This document shows, piece after piece, positions 25,572 through 35,055 of a stretch of 64,000 bases of DNA. The translations under genes and the position numbers were made by a program. Source of the DNA: Ruegeria sp. HKCCSA071 (GTDB lineage Bacteria; Pseudomonadota; Alphaproteobacteria; Rhodobacterales; Rhodobacteraceae). Every line of letters starts with the position of its first letter. Within the stretch, counting starts at the first letter, position 1. The notes under the pieces are model-generated. The model was not told the DNA's origin, did no database searches, and saw nothing but the letters and a program-made list of their open reading frames with translations. The stretch covers positions 1 to 64,000 of the forward strand of contig NZ_JAEDOX010000011.1 in the NCBI RefSeq assembly GCF_017872555.1, in the 5' to 3' direction.

Positions 25572-27077
25572 CTACCAAATCGGTGCGCCGAGGCGGAAAT
25601 TGACAGTCTTTTCCGCGCCGTTGGATTTTTTGAGATGAGCGGTGATGTTATTCTCTGTCTCCGAAGGGAGCAGCTCAAAACTGGCGATGGCCCTGTCACC
25701 GTTCTGTGTGAATTTGACCGCCTGCACCTCATCGCCATTGATCGTGATCGCTGCAGCCTGAACATCAGGCTCACCGATCCGAAGTTGGATATCAAGGGCG
25801 GTGTCGCGCCGGAGTGGGGCATCCATAATCAATCGGGCAACCGACGGTGGGGCGTCGATTGCAAAAGCTCTGGTCCTGTCGTGGGAATTGGGGCCAAAAC
25901 GGTAATACGCGGTAAACAGAATACCTGCCAATAACAGAAGGTATCCCCACCGGGTCCATTCCATACCACGCCAGATGCGCCTAAGTGGGCCATTTTGTGT
26001 GGCATCAGGGGCAATTCTGGCCGCGAAAATCAGGGCGCCTGTAAGGGCAAGGCCGGTGGCAATCAGGCCGAGAATAATCCATAGCGCCATCGAGAACGCG
26101 CCACCCCAGGTGCCGAAATGCAGCATGTCCATCAAGGGCTTCCAATAGGTGAACCCTCCAATATCATCCGGCGTAAATGCCCCCAAAACGTCAAGCGTGA
26201 CAGGATCTATGAACACGCTGCCTGGTCCGAAAAAGCCTGAATGGCCATCCAGGTTTCCGAAAAAGTTTATACTATCGGTCTTCTTGTCCGGCAGGAATAC
26301 AAGAAACGGATCAAACCCAGGCAGTGCTTCCCGGGCCCGGGCTTCCGCCTGGTCGATAAGGGTCGCGTCAAGATTGGCGGGCAGAGCAACATCGCGGGGA
26401 ACGGGGGGCTTGGGATGCGGTCTGGTGCCATCGAACCCCAGACTGCCCAGCAGGAAATAGAAGCTGGTAACGGCGGTCAGAAACAGCAGCGGCGCGGCCC
26501 AGAGGGCCGTCAGTCGATGCGTGCTGCCAGCCCAGGACCGAATGCCGGCTGCGCGGCTAGGCCAGCGGAAAAACCCTTTCCAGAAGCGCCGATAGGTAAT
26601 GAGGCCGCTGACAAGCTGAAACAAAAGCACGACCGACATGGCGCAGACCAGCATGAATACGATCCGCTGTTCGGTCAGGAACGTGTCATGAAGATCACGC
26701 AGGATGTTGCGAAAGCCCAATGGTCGTGTTTCCGCGACAACCGCGCCAGTGGTCGGGTCGGTCCAAAAGCTGACTTTCTCTCCCCAGCCTGTGTGGGCTG
26801 CCGTACGGTCCACGAACCAGGGGGCCGGTCGCTTGTGGATGATAAAGATGCGACTTTCAGAGTGGGTCTCTTTGATACTGCCGTAAATTGCGCCAAAGCT
26901 GGCGGTGCGTTCTTCCTTGGTGGCGGTGGTCCAGATTGCCGTACGACCAACCGATTCAAGTTCGAAACCGGCAACAAGCAATGTGCCGGTCAGAAACATG
27001 AATGCGAAGAAAAGCGACAGATGCAGCCCCAGCCAGGTGTGGAGTTTGAAAAGTGAATTGCGGATTTTTCGGTTCAT
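25572..27077 (-). CDS. PepSY-associated transmembrane protein
   Basis: 501 aa, at least four long hydrophobic segments (HTWLGLHLSLFFAFMFLTG near residue 13, then ~145-165, ~190-215, ~325-355) plus a last helix and a C-terminal soluble tail. Conserved histidines at the helix ends (HTWLGLH, LHDTFL, HRLTALW, LHFG) fit the PepSY_TM/PiuB family, which is often linked to iron-siderophore reduction or haem. Its presence among glycan genes is unexpected. Converges with the Wzx-like gene. Confidence 0.82.
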   Translation of the reverse strand: MNRKIRNSLFKLHTWLGLHLSLFFAFMFLTGTLLVAGFELESVGRTAIWTTATKEERTASFGAIYGSIKETHSESRIFIIHKRPAPWFVDRTAAHTGWGEKVSFWTDPTTGAVVAETRPLGFRNILRDLHDTFLTEQRIVFMLVCAMSVVLLFQLVSGLITYRRFWKGFFRWPSRAAGIRSWAGSTHRLTALWAAPLLFLTAVTSFYFLLGSLGFDGTRPHPKPPVPRDVALPANLDATLIDQAEARAREALPGFDPFLVFLPDKKTDSINFFGNLDGHSGFFGPGSVFIDPVTLDVLGAFTPDDIGGFTYWKPLMDMLHFGTWGGAFSMALWIILGLIATGLALTGALIFAARIAPDATQNGPLRRIWRGMEWTRWGYLLLLAGILFTAYYRFGPNSHDRTRAFAIDAPPSVARLIMDAPLRRDTALDIQLRIGEPDVQAAAITINGDEVQAVKFTQNGDRAIASFELLPSETENNITAHLKKSNGAEKTVNFRLGAPIW

Positions 27078-27320
27078 CTGAATGTTTATCTGTCTACAAT
27101 GTCTGGGGGCACTAAGCCGAGTAATCGTGCTGGAAACAATGGCAAGATAGTCTTGTCATAGAAGAGGAGCGAATTGGGCTTTTGATGTTGCGATGAGCAC
27201 ACGTTATTTCATGATATTCCCGCAGGTTAGGTGTTGTGCGAATCCCGAACTTCGCGGGATGATATAATTATACCCGGGTATTGTTGGGGTAAGCGGTGCT
27301 GTTTGATGTTAAATAGAGCT

Positions 27321-28304
27321 ATGAAAACAATTTCCATTGTCTCGCCATGCTTCAATGAAGAAGACAACGTGGCGAATTGTTATGAAACCGTAAAGTCGAT
27401 TTTCGACAAGGAACTGCCGGGCTACAGGCGCGAGCATATTTTCATCGACAATGCCTCCACGGACCGGACCGTGGATATCCTGCGCGAGATCGCCGCAAAG
27501 GATTCGGACGTGAAAGTGGTGGTCAATGCCCGCAATTTCGGGGTGTTCCGGTCAACCTTCAACGGGTTGCGCTATGCCACTGGTGACGGGGTTGTTGTCA
27601 TGCTGCCTGTTGACCTGCAGGACCCGCCCGAGCTGATCCCGGAGTTCGTCGAGTTGTGGGAAAGCGGCTATGACGTGGTGGCCGGTGCCCGCAGTACCCG
27701 AGAGGAAGGGTTCGTGATGCGCAACGCACGCGGCCTTTTCTATCGGATCGTCAATGGTCTGTCGGACGTCTGGCTGGAACCATCGGTCGGAGAGTTTCAA
27801 CTGATTGACCGCAAAGTGCTTGAGGCAGTGCTGGCCCACAATGACCACTACCCTTATATCCGCGGCATCATTGCCAGCTGCGGCTTCCGCCGGATCATCA
27901 AACCTTATGTCTGGCAGGCGCGGAAAAGCGGCTTGACCAAGCACAGCTTGATGGCGCTGACCGATCAGGCACTGAATGCTATTTTTTCTTTCACGCGTGC
28001 CCCGATGCGGTTCTGCACGATCAGCGGACTGGTGATTGCGGCCGGCTGTATTCTGTTTTCGCTCATTTCCGCGGTTCTGTTTTTCTTTAATCCCGATCAG
28101 GCACCACGCGGGACGACAACCATCATCGTATCCCTGTTTTTCCTGTCAGGTATCCAGATGCTGTTTATTGGAATGTTGGGGGAATACATCACCTCGATCC
28201 ACAATCAGGTACGCGGCGGCCCCATCGTGACCGAGCAGGAGCGCATCAACATTGAAGGCCCTGCGCGGGACCCGGCACTGACTAGAGACGAGCGTCTGGC
28301 ATGA
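27321..28304 (+). CDS. GtrB/ArnC-like polyprenyl-phosphate glycosyltransferase (GT2)
   Basis: 327 aa. TISIVSPCFNEEDNVANCYE at the N-terminus, FIDNASTDRTVDILREIA, MLPVDLQDPPELIPEF, then two C-terminal transmembrane helices (~residues 232-258 and ~265-290). This is the classic architecture of enzymes that load a hexose on undecaprenyl phosphate. The frame is open to 27231, but family members start at MKTISIV; an ATG at 27306 is an alternative. It overlaps the next gene by ATGA, coupling donor synthesis to a GT-C enzyme. Confidence 0.9.
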   Translation: MKTISIVSPCFNEEDNVANCYETVKSIFDKELPGYRREHIFIDNASTDRTVDILREIAAKDSDVKVVVNARNFGVFRSTFNGLRYATGDGVVVMLPVDLQDPPELIPEFVELWESGYDVVAGARSTREEGFVMRNARGLFYRIVNGLSDVWLEPSVGEFQLIDRKVLEAVLAHNDHYPYIRGIIASCGFRRIIKPYVWQARKSGLTKHSLMALTDQALNAIFSFTRAPMRFCTISGLVIAAGCILFSLISAVLFFFNPDQAPRGTTTIIVSLFFLSGIQMLFIGMLGEYITSIHNQVRGGPIVTEQERINIEGPARDPALTRDERLA

Positions 28305-30352
28305 TTGCCGGTTTGAGTCGCGGCAAATGGTGCGGCCTTCCGCTTGTGGTGGTGCTCTGCGCCAGCCCGGCCTGGGCTGTTGACGCACCGACCACCAATG
28401 CAACTCTGCCCGAGCTGCGCATATGGTTTGGGTGCATGGTGGTGGCCTCGGTGATTTTTCTGGGCTTCTTCTGGCTGCGTGGTCAGGTTCTGTTTGGCAT
28501 TCTGAGTGCAATGGCTCTTTTGGGCGGCGCAGCCCGGCTGTGGCTGACGCAACCGCTTTGGTTTCCACGCCTTGAGATCTCTGCAGACCCGCCTGAGAAC
28601 CTGATCATGCTGGCGATACTGACGATGCAGGCGGCGGTGATCGGCGTTGTTCTCATACGGCCTGCAGGGCGCGCAGCCATCGGCGGTCTTTTCGCCAAAG
28701 CGGGGATATTTCGCCTGTTTCAGCTGATGGTTCTGGTTGCGGTTTTCAGCCTGTCGGCAACTCCTTATATCGCCTATGGCTATCATGTGGCCTATGGCTT
28801 GCAGATCGGTGTTGGCGGTGTGTTGTCACTGGTTCAACTGGCCACGCTATTGGCCATGTTTGTTGTGGTTGGGCCAGACCACATGCCGCGTATCCCGGCG
28901 GCTGGTTTGGCGGTGTTTGCGACTTTGGTCAGCGCCATACTGGCTTGGACGGCGTTCGATCGGGTGCCCCATGTCGAGGATGAGCTGGCCTATCTTTTTC
29001 AGGCACGGACCTTTGCGGCTGGCACGCTCTGGGCTCCGGCCCCGCCCGAAGCGGCACACCCCGCGCTGGAATATTATCTTCTCGAAATACATAAGGGCAA
29101 ATGGATCAGTGTTCCGGCACAGGGCTGGGCCATGGTTTTGAGCCTTGGGGTGCTGGTCGGGGCGCCATGGGTGATCAATCCGATCCTGACCGGGATATCG
29201 GTTTGGCTGGCCCATGACATTGTCCGCCGGGCAATCAGCCGGGAACGCGCGGATATGGTCGCGTTGCTTATGGCAACCTCACCCTGGGTGCTGGCTGTTG
29301 GTGCCACGCTGATGAACCACGCGCTTATGCTGGTGACGATCTTGCTGGCCTGGTGGTGTTTGATCCGGGCCGGAGAGGGGTCTGCCCGCCGGGCGGTATT
29401 CCTGGCATTTGCCGCCGGGTTGGCCTTGGGATGGGGATTTGTCACCCGACCGTTGGACGGGTTGATCGTGGGTGGTCTGACAGGCCTGTGGGTGCTTCGC
29501 CGACTGCCTGCCGGGATCAGGCAAGTGCTTGCCTGTGGTGTCGGGGGCATCTTGTCCGGGTCTGTCGTTTTTCTGGTCAATCACGCGATCACGGGCGATC
29601 CGTTGTTGACCGCACAAGCCGACTATCTCAGCCGTCTGTGGCCGGACACGCAAAACGCATTTGGATTTGGGGAGAATGTGGGCCCGCCCGCCCAGAGCTG
29701 GGGCGCGCTGGATATCTGGATCGGTCACAGTCCTGCCGAAGCCGTGTTGAACCTGATCAATGCGATTGCCTCGCTTAACCTCGAACTTTTGGGCTGGACA
29801 TTCGGATCTCTGGTTCCACTCTGGATCGTCTTTATCTGGCGCAAAAAGCTGACCGGGTTTGACCGTGCGATGCTGGTGATCTTTGCTGCCCTCGTGGCAG
29901 TTCTGTTCTTCTATTGGTTTACAGGCACCTTCTACCTCGGACCGCGTTATTGGCACACGGCATTGCTGCCTATCCTGGTTTTGTCCGCGGCTGGGATCGA
30001 GGCGATCAATGACCGGTTGCCCGAGCAGTATCGCGGCCGCTTGCACTGTGTTGTTCTGTTGCTCTGCGCCATTTCGGTTGTCAGTTTCACATCTTGGCGC
30101 GGTGTTTCGAAATATGACGGATATGGCGGGTATAGCGGTGACATCAGGCGACAGGTTGAAGCCGCTGATCTGAGCAATGCGTTGATTTTTGTCTCGACAA
30201 AAGGAGACATCGGGTCTGCGCTTTATCTCAACGATCCGTTCCTGTCGCCGGACAAGCCGATTTTCCTCAACGATCTGGGGCCGGATCAGAACGCGGCCAT
30301 TATCGCTGCCTTTCCCGGACGCGAGGTTGTTTACCTGAGCGACGCAGACTGA
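28301..30352 (+). CDS. Large integral membrane glycosyltransferase, GT39/ArnT-like
   Basis: 683 aa with a signal-like first helix and about 12 membrane segments. After ~215 residues the segment VPHVEDELAYLFQARTFAAG carries the acidic pair expected in the first periplasmic loop of GT-C (PMT/ArnT-like) enzymes, which use polyprenyl-phosphate sugars. WGFVTRPLDGL and FYWFTGTFYLGPRYWH also suit the family. The acceptor may be a glycan, lipid or protein. Coupled by ATGA to the GtrB-like gene that probably makes its donor. Confidence 0.75.
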   Translation: MIAGLSRGKWCGLPLVVVLCASPAWAVDAPTTNATLPELRIWFGCMVVASVIFLGFFWLRGQVLFGILSAMALLGGAARLWLTQPLWFPRLEISADPPENLIMLAILTMQAAVIGVVLIRPAGRAAIGGLFAKAGIFRLFQLMVLVAVFSLSATPYIAYGYHVAYGLQIGVGGVLSLVQLATLLAMFVVVGPDHMPRIPAAGLAVFATLVSAILAWTAFDRVPHVEDELAYLFQARTFAAGTLWAPAPPEAAHPALEYYLLEIHKGKWISVPAQGWAMVLSLGVLVGAPWVINPILTGISVWLAHDIVRRAISRERADMVALLMATSPWVLAVGATLMNHALMLVTILLAWWCLIRAGEGSARRAVFLAFAAGLALGWGFVTRPLDGLIVGGLTGLWVLRRLPAGIRQVLACGVGGILSGSVVFLVNHAITGDPLLTAQADYLSRLWPDTQNAFGFGENVGPPAQSWGALDIWIGHSPAEAVLNLINAIASLNLELLGWTFGSLVPLWIVFIWRKKLTGFDRAMLVIFAALVAVLFFYWFTGTFYLGPRYWHTALLPILVLSAAGIEAINDRLPEQYRGRLHCVVLLLCAISVVSFTSWRGVSKYDGYGGYSGDIRRQVEAADLSNALIFVSTKGDIGSALYLNDPFLSPDKPIFLNDLGPDQNAAIIAAFPGREVVYLSDAD

Positions 30353-30376
30353 CGCGGCTTTAAGCCGGATCGATCG

Positions 30377-31750
30377 TTACTCTCCGTAATTGCGCGTAAA
30401 CGCTTCAAGTGTCATGAAATCTGCCCCTTGTGTCTGGAGCCGAGCAAGTTTTGGGCCTTCCTCACCCAAAAAGGGTGCGATATCGCTGATCTCGTCATAT
30501 TTCCAGAGAATATCGCCTGTTTTGATGTTCACCTCAAACACCCGCCCGCCCAATGTCTCAGCCACCAGAATTCGCGAACCGTCTGGACTCACATTGACCG
30601 CCCCTTCTGCGATACTGCTGAATGGTGGTGTTGCGTCCTTGTCTTTAATCGGGAAAATGGTTCGATAGTTCTCCGTCAGTGGGTCAAGTGCAAGAATTCG
30701 TGTTCCTACACGTTCTTCCCCGGCCCCCGCTCCCAAGTTGTCGAAAATCAGAATTTCACCATTTGGCATTACAGATGGTGAGTGTTGAGCGACCATCGGA
30801 CCAAAGAAGACTTTGATTATCTTGCCGGTCTGCGAGTTCATGATAATCAACGTACTGCTTGATCGCAATGAAACTACCAGATCACCCGGATTAGCCCCGT
30901 CAATCATGGCTGCGGACGCTTCGTTCAAAAGATCGATACCGTTGACATGGTAGGGATCGCAGTCGTCTCTGACAGAAAAGGCTAGCCCGCGCATATTTGA
31001 ATCGCGAACTAACGTGTCCAGATTGTGAACCGCCAAATTTGCACCGTCTACATCACGAATCCGCACGCCTTCTTGGTATACTGCTCCATAGGTACACTTC
31101 ATAGGCTCATCCAGATCTAGGATGGTTTCGCTTACAGGATCAAGTTTCGCTGAAGGAAGATACACCCGCCCGTCCGGACCAACTGTGGGCCAATGGTGGC
31201 TATTGTCGATATGCTTCCATAGAAGATTGCTTTCTTTATCGAACTTCGCGACACCGACATGATAGGGAAACGTATTAGTCCCCTGAAAGGTAACAATCAG
31301 GTTGCCTTTGCTGTCTATTTCACTGCCTTGAATGTAAATTGCTCGCTCATCAGTATACCCGAAAAATGCCTTGAACTCAGTTTCAGAGAAAAGAATTTTT
31401 GGATCATATTCCCAAGTCTTAAGGACGTTTCCATCACGGGACATGATCCACGCCATGCATCCAAAATCTGGGCATAGGTCCTGACGGTAGAAAAACCCCC
31501 CTGTCATGACAATCAGGTCGTCTGCGTCTGCGGTAGCTCCACTAACTGTTGGCCCTGGCACGTCTGCGTCGGGTTCATAGCGAATGAAATGCGGAGGTTC
31601 CTCTTTTGTATCAATAGCCTGTAGCGCATCATATGCGGCCTTGGCCTTTTTGATTACGCTATAAGGAAAAACTTGGAATTCTACTGTGGCTAAACCATAA
31701 ACAAAGGATAGAGCCAAGGCGCTGAAAGAAAACATTACTTTTGAAAACAT
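30377..31750 (-). CDS. Beta-propeller protein, arylsulfotransferase (ASST)-like
   Basis: 457 aa with one N-terminal membrane anchor or signal peptide (residues ~5-25) and a periplasmic repeat domain. Repeated blade-like segments (MSRDGNVLKTWEYD, FDKESNLLWKHIDNSHHWPTVGPDG shortened, DPYHVNGIDLL, INSQTG-like NSQTGKIIKVFFGPMVAQHSP, NIKTGDILWKYDE) fit the arylsulfotransferase family fold. DNSHHWPTVGPDG and HVNGIDLL carry conserved-looking histidines. Enzyme activity is not proven. Last gene of a lower-GC operon with a sulfotransferase remnant directly upstream. Start ATG at 31750 has AAGG nearby. Confidence 0.7.
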   Translation of the reverse strand: MFSKVMFSFSALALSFVYGLATVEFQVFPYSVIKKAKAAYDALQAIDTKEEPPHFIRYEPDADVPGPTVSGATADADDLIVMTGGFFYRQDLCPDFGCMAWIMSRDGNVLKTWEYDPKILFSETEFKAFFGYTDERAIYIQGSEIDSKGNLIVTFQGTNTFPYHVGVAKFDKESNLLWKHIDNSHHWPTVGPDGRVYLPSAKLDPVSETILDLDEPMKCTYGAVYQEGVRIRDVDGANLAVHNLDTLVRDSNMRGLAFSVRDDCDPYHVNGIDLLNEASAAMIDGANPGDLVVSLRSSSTLIIMNSQTGKIIKVFFGPMVAQHSPSVMPNGEILIFDNLGAGAGEERVGTRILALDPLTENYRTIFPIKDKDATPPFSSIAEGAVNVSPDGSRILVAETLGGRVFEVNIKTGDILWKYDEISDIAPFLGEEGPKLARLQTQGADFMTLEAFTRNYGE

Positions 31751-31768
31751 ATATGACCTTTACCTTAT

Positions 31769-32110
31769 CTAAAACCGGTTTCTAGGCGAAGAGATGCATA
31801 CTGTGTCTGGGTTTTTACCAACCAATCCGGAGCTAAACGCTTTCCAGAACACGGATGCCAAGACAAAAGATATGTCGCGAAAGGTGTGTGTAGCAAAATT
31901 CGGGTGCTGGGTTAGTAAGTTCAACATCAAAGTGGTGCCAGCACGTGCTAGCGGTATAATTAATATTGGATTGCGACTATTGGCATCAGAGTATTTCCGC
32001 CTGAATGCCGCGTTTTCAATGTCGAAAGCGATCATCTGAATTGCATAGCTGGAGAAAGTAAGACGACGGAATCGACGCTCAGTGCGTGAATATCTCACTT
32101 CGAATACCAT
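31769..32110 (-). pseudogene. Sulfotransferase, 3'-truncated remnant
   Basis: About 113 aa. Residues ~46-75 match the start of a PAPS-dependent sulfotransferase: NPILIIPLARAGTTLMLNLL has the 5'-phosphosulfate-binding loop (PLARAGTT), followed by HPNFATHTFRDISFVLA. Bacterial relatives usually run to 280 residues or more; here the frame ends after NPDTVCISSPRNRF and the next gene begins 18 bp later, so the rest has been deleted. GGGTCGGGT lies directly before the ATG at 32110. It overlaps the upstream small membrane gene. Probably inactive. Confidence 0.7.
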
Positions 32111-32439
32111 ACCCGACCCTTTTGGCACCATCCGGCAATCAGTACGGTGGACAGAATTACGATAATGTCCCTACGAAGCGGAAAGACCTTCACTGTATCA
32201 GCCGAGGCCAATTCGACGGCATCGGAGATCAAGATCGGCAGAAAGGCAACTGCGACAACAGCTAAAAACCTCCAAAGAATCTCGCTAAAATGCCAAAAGA
32301 GGGGGAGCGCGGCTTTCTGTGCAAACACCTCTTTTGCGTCACTGCCCAAGTCGGATTGCCGTATAATTCCAAGCGCTTTTTTTGCGACAGCCAATGTGCT
32401 TGCGGTGATCGGAGTGACCTTAAACATGGTTATGGCCAT
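32095..32439 (-). CDS. Small membrane protein, unknown function
   Basis: 114 aa with a soluble N-terminal half (AKKALGIIRQSDLGSDAKEVFAQ) and two hydrophobic segments (LWRFLAVVAVAFLPILI, residues ~55-71, and DIIVILSTVLIAGW near 90-103). No family is recognised. It lies between the AYVGPGAG small protein and the sulfotransferase remnant, overlapping the latter by 16 bp, so the genes are one operon. Start could be the ATG four codons later. Confidence 0.5.
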   Translation of the reverse strand: MAITMFKVTPITASTLAVAKKALGIIRQSDLGSDAKEVFAQKAALPLFWHFSEILWRFLAVVAVAFLPILISDAVELASADTVKVFPLRRDIIVILSTVLIAGWCQKGRVWYSK

Positions 32440-32476
32440 GAAAAAACCGCAGTCGAAACCAATGCAACGGCCACAG

Positions 32477-32704
32477 TCACTCGTTTAGATGTGTATTGTT
32501 GCCAGTAGAATTTTCGGTCCGGGCCTGACGTTTTCGAAGCAGACGCTTAAGCGGGTACCAGACAAACCCAATGATGGCGAACAGGATTGCGCCAATTAAA
32601 GCGATAAGTGTTCCAATAGCTCCCAGTCCGGCCCCAGGCCCTACATATGCAAACGCAGCTGTGGGCATAAACATGCTAATAATAAGGAATGCAATTACAC
32701 GCAT
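32477..32704 (-). CDS. Small exported membrane protein with AYVGPGAG motif
   Basis: 75 aa. Signal-like segment MRVIAFLIISMFMPTAAFA, then YVGPGAGLGAIGT, a second hydrophobic helix (LIALIGAILFAIIGFVWYPL) and a basic tail (KRLLRKRQAR). Proteins of this type are widespread near polysaccharide and sulfate-ester genes, but no function is established to my knowledge. I start at the ATG at 32704; GAGGAG lies ~11 nt upstream. First gene of the lower-GC operon that runs to 30377. Confidence 0.65.
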   Translation of the reverse strand: MRVIAFLIISMFMPTAAFAYVGPGAGLGAIGTLIALIGAILFAIIGFVWYPLKRLLRKRQARTENSTGNNTHLNE

Positions 32705-32915
32705 AACCTGACGCTCCTCTAACACTAGTTAAACAACACACCTAACAGTCTTTGCATTAATACCAGTAATTCATCACGTGATACCAGACCAAGGTTGTAT
32801 CATTTAGCAAGGATTAACATCTGCAAACTCATAGACGCACAATTTGATTTCCGAGCGGCAGGTGACATTGATTGGTCTCACCTGAGTGGTCCTCCACTCT
32901 CTCAAAATGAGGAGA

Positions 32916-34952
32916 TTACTCAGCAGCATGCTGGTTTTCGGCGGCCACAAAGTTGCGTCTGAAATCATTGGCAAACATCGTGCGCGTGAACCGGCCCAAC
33001 CCCGAGGCATGCTCGCCAAAGGTGTCGATCCGGGACAGCAGGGTCGTTTTCACACGAGGATCGACCTGCGTCTGGAACTCACGCGGGGTGTCAAACTGAT
33101 AATCACGCAAGGAGCCTTCATACCCCGAATTTCGCCAGGCCTCGACATCGAATGACGAACTCCAGACCGGTTCATGCTCCAGACTCTGTGAAAAGGGAGC
33201 ATGCAGCATCACGGCGCTGTAATAGTTGATGATCGTATCAAGCATCGCATGCGCTTCGTGATCACCTTCATCCAGCAGATCCGAAATGGCCCGTTTCAGG
33301 AAAACAAGCGCTTCGTCCAGTACAATGAACCGGCCAATCATCGAGTATTTGCTGAGCAGATTGCCCCCCAGTTCACCGCTGATCAGGTCATCGTAATTGT
33401 TCTGCGCCCAAGCCACGCAATCGGCGCGGGTTTCAAACAGCTCAGCCTGGTTCTCTTCCAGATAACCAGCCAATGCATTGCGGAACGGCTCCGGTGCCTG
33501 ATCCAGAATCTTTTGCATATGTTTGATGATCTGGAACGGTCGGATGTCCAGAGAACGCGCCAGCCGGAAGGCTTCTTCGAAATTGTCTTCATAATAGAAG
33601 ATCGTCAGAAGCAGATGGAAAACACGGGTGTCCAGATAATCCTGGAACGAGAAGTTCTCGGACTGGACCACCATTTCCTCGGTCTCGACCACGGTTGGGC
33701 CGTTATATTTGCCCAGGCATCGGGCAACGACCCGGTGTAGGGTCTTGAATCCGAATTTCTCGCGGCTGTCAGGATTGGCCAGTGGCGCGCCATGCAGCAG
33801 CATCAATTGGTGTGCCGCTACCCGGCTGACACCGGTTTCGATCAGCTTGTCGACCGCATCCATAAAGGATTCCTTGGTCTCACCCGGCATACACAGGATC
33901 AGCTCGCCATAGGATTGCATGCCCTTTGAATGAAGCTCCTGCTGTACCTCGGTATAAGTATCCAGGCTGATGTTGTCGCGTTTGATGTTCTTCAGAACTA
34001 CCGGATTCAGGGACTGGACCGACGAGGTCATTGGCAACCGGCCCTTGGCCTTGCGCATCACCTTGATGATCCGGTCGCCGCGGTTTTTGCCGGTGGTTGT
34101 CCGGATATATTTGGGCCAGTCGTATTTATCCATCAGATGGCCCAGATAGTCGGCCACCTCTTCGTCCTGCACATACATGCCGAAATTGTCGTCAGCAAAA
34201 CACAAGGGGCTGGCGTGGTTGATGCGGGCCACGATGTAATCCAGATCGGCCTTGGTACGCTCAAACGAATGGCGGAAAACTTTCGAGTTCGATTTGACCG
34301 CCGAGTTGCAGAAGGCACAGGTGAACGGACAGCCGCGGGCCAGCTGCATCAGTGCAAACAGGCCGGTATCAAAGAACTTGTCCATCAGCCCGGCAAGATA
34401 GGGTGACGGGATTTCGTCCAGATCGCGGATGCGGGGCGGCTCGCTCCCGCGCAGGATCTCTCCGGTTTTCGGATGCACGTAAAGCGCGCCATCGACGGTC
34501 TCTTCCCACATGCCTTCGCGGCGGGCGCCAACATCGATGAACCGTTGCAGTGTACTGAGGAATGCGCGCTCGCCCTCATAGGTGGGGCCGCGCACATGCA
34601 TGTCGATCTGTGGCATGGTCCGGATCCAGCTGTCCTGTTCTTCTTCGGTCAGTGGAAAATTGGGGCCGCCCATGAGGGTCAGAACATTGGGATTGATCGC
34701 CTTGACGTAATCCGCAAAGGACAAGGCTAGGTGGTGGTTCCAGGAATAGCTTGAGAAACCAATGATGTCGGGTGCCGCCGCATCAATGGCTGCCTTCAAT
34801 TCCTGAGGGTCGCGGAAGATTGCAACCTCCAACGGTGTCGGGCTTTTGGCATAGGTTTTGGCAAAAGTAGCAAGATTGCCGACACCCAGCGGATAGGTGT
34901 CCGACGTAGCGGTAACGAGGTTATGGCCGAGATCGGCAAGGTAAAGACGCAT
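32916..34952 (-). CDS. Radical SAM protein with N-terminal cobalamin-binding-type domain
   Basis: 678 aa. Residues 1-~150 form a B12-binding-like Rossmann domain (TYPLGVGNLATFAK, IIGFSSYSWNHH, LMGGPNFP), though the classical DxHxxG histidine motif is not evident. The radical SAM core begins with C208-x3-C212-x2-C215 (RGCPFTCAFC) and continues to ~450; the last 200 residues are family-specific and not recognised. Such enzymes do radical methylation, dehydration or ring rearrangement. It lies 103 bp after gtrA at the end of the CDP-sugar operon, so a sugar or lipid-sugar substrate is a reasonable inference. Confidence 0.85.
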   Translation of the reverse strand: MRLYLADLGHNLVTATSDTYPLGVGNLATFAKTYAKSPTPLEVAIFRDPQELKAAIDAAAPDIIGFSSYSWNHHLALSFADYVKAINPNVLTLMGGPNFPLTEEEQDSWIRTMPQIDMHVRGPTYEGERAFLSTLQRFIDVGARREGMWEETVDGALYVHPKTGEILRGSEPPRIRDLDEIPSPYLAGLMDKFFDTGLFALMQLARGCPFTCAFCNSAVKSNSKVFRHSFERTKADLDYIVARINHASPLCFADDNFGMYVQDEEVADYLGHLMDKYDWPKYIRTTTGKNRGDRIIKVMRKAKGRLPMTSSVQSLNPVVLKNIKRDNISLDTYTEVQQELHSKGMQSYGELILCMPGETKESFMDAVDKLIETGVSRVAAHQLMLLHGAPLANPDSREKFGFKTLHRVVARCLGKYNGPTVVETEEMVVQSENFSFQDYLDTRVFHLLLTIFYYEDNFEEAFRLARSLDIRPFQIIKHMQKILDQAPEPFRNALAGYLEENQAELFETRADCVAWAQNNYDDLISGELGGNLLSKYSMIGRFIVLDEALVFLKRAISDLLDEGDHEAHAMLDTIINYYSAVMLHAPFSQSLEHEPVWSSSFDVEAWRNSGYEGSLRDYQFDTPREFQTQVDPRVKTTLLSRIDTFGEHASGLGRFTRTMFANDFRRNFVAAENQHAAE

Positions 34953-35055
34953 TAGTTAACTATCCTCGCGGTACAGTTCTTATGTCAAATTTTAGGCTCC
35001 ACGGTCGGTTTGGACTTCGATGGCCAATGTGCCGGAATGTTATTTTTAATCATCT

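Noticed and set aside
30353..30376. CGGCTTTAAGCCG as a terminator after the GT39-like gene
   Set aside because: Only a 4-bp stem is possible with a workable loop and no T run follows.
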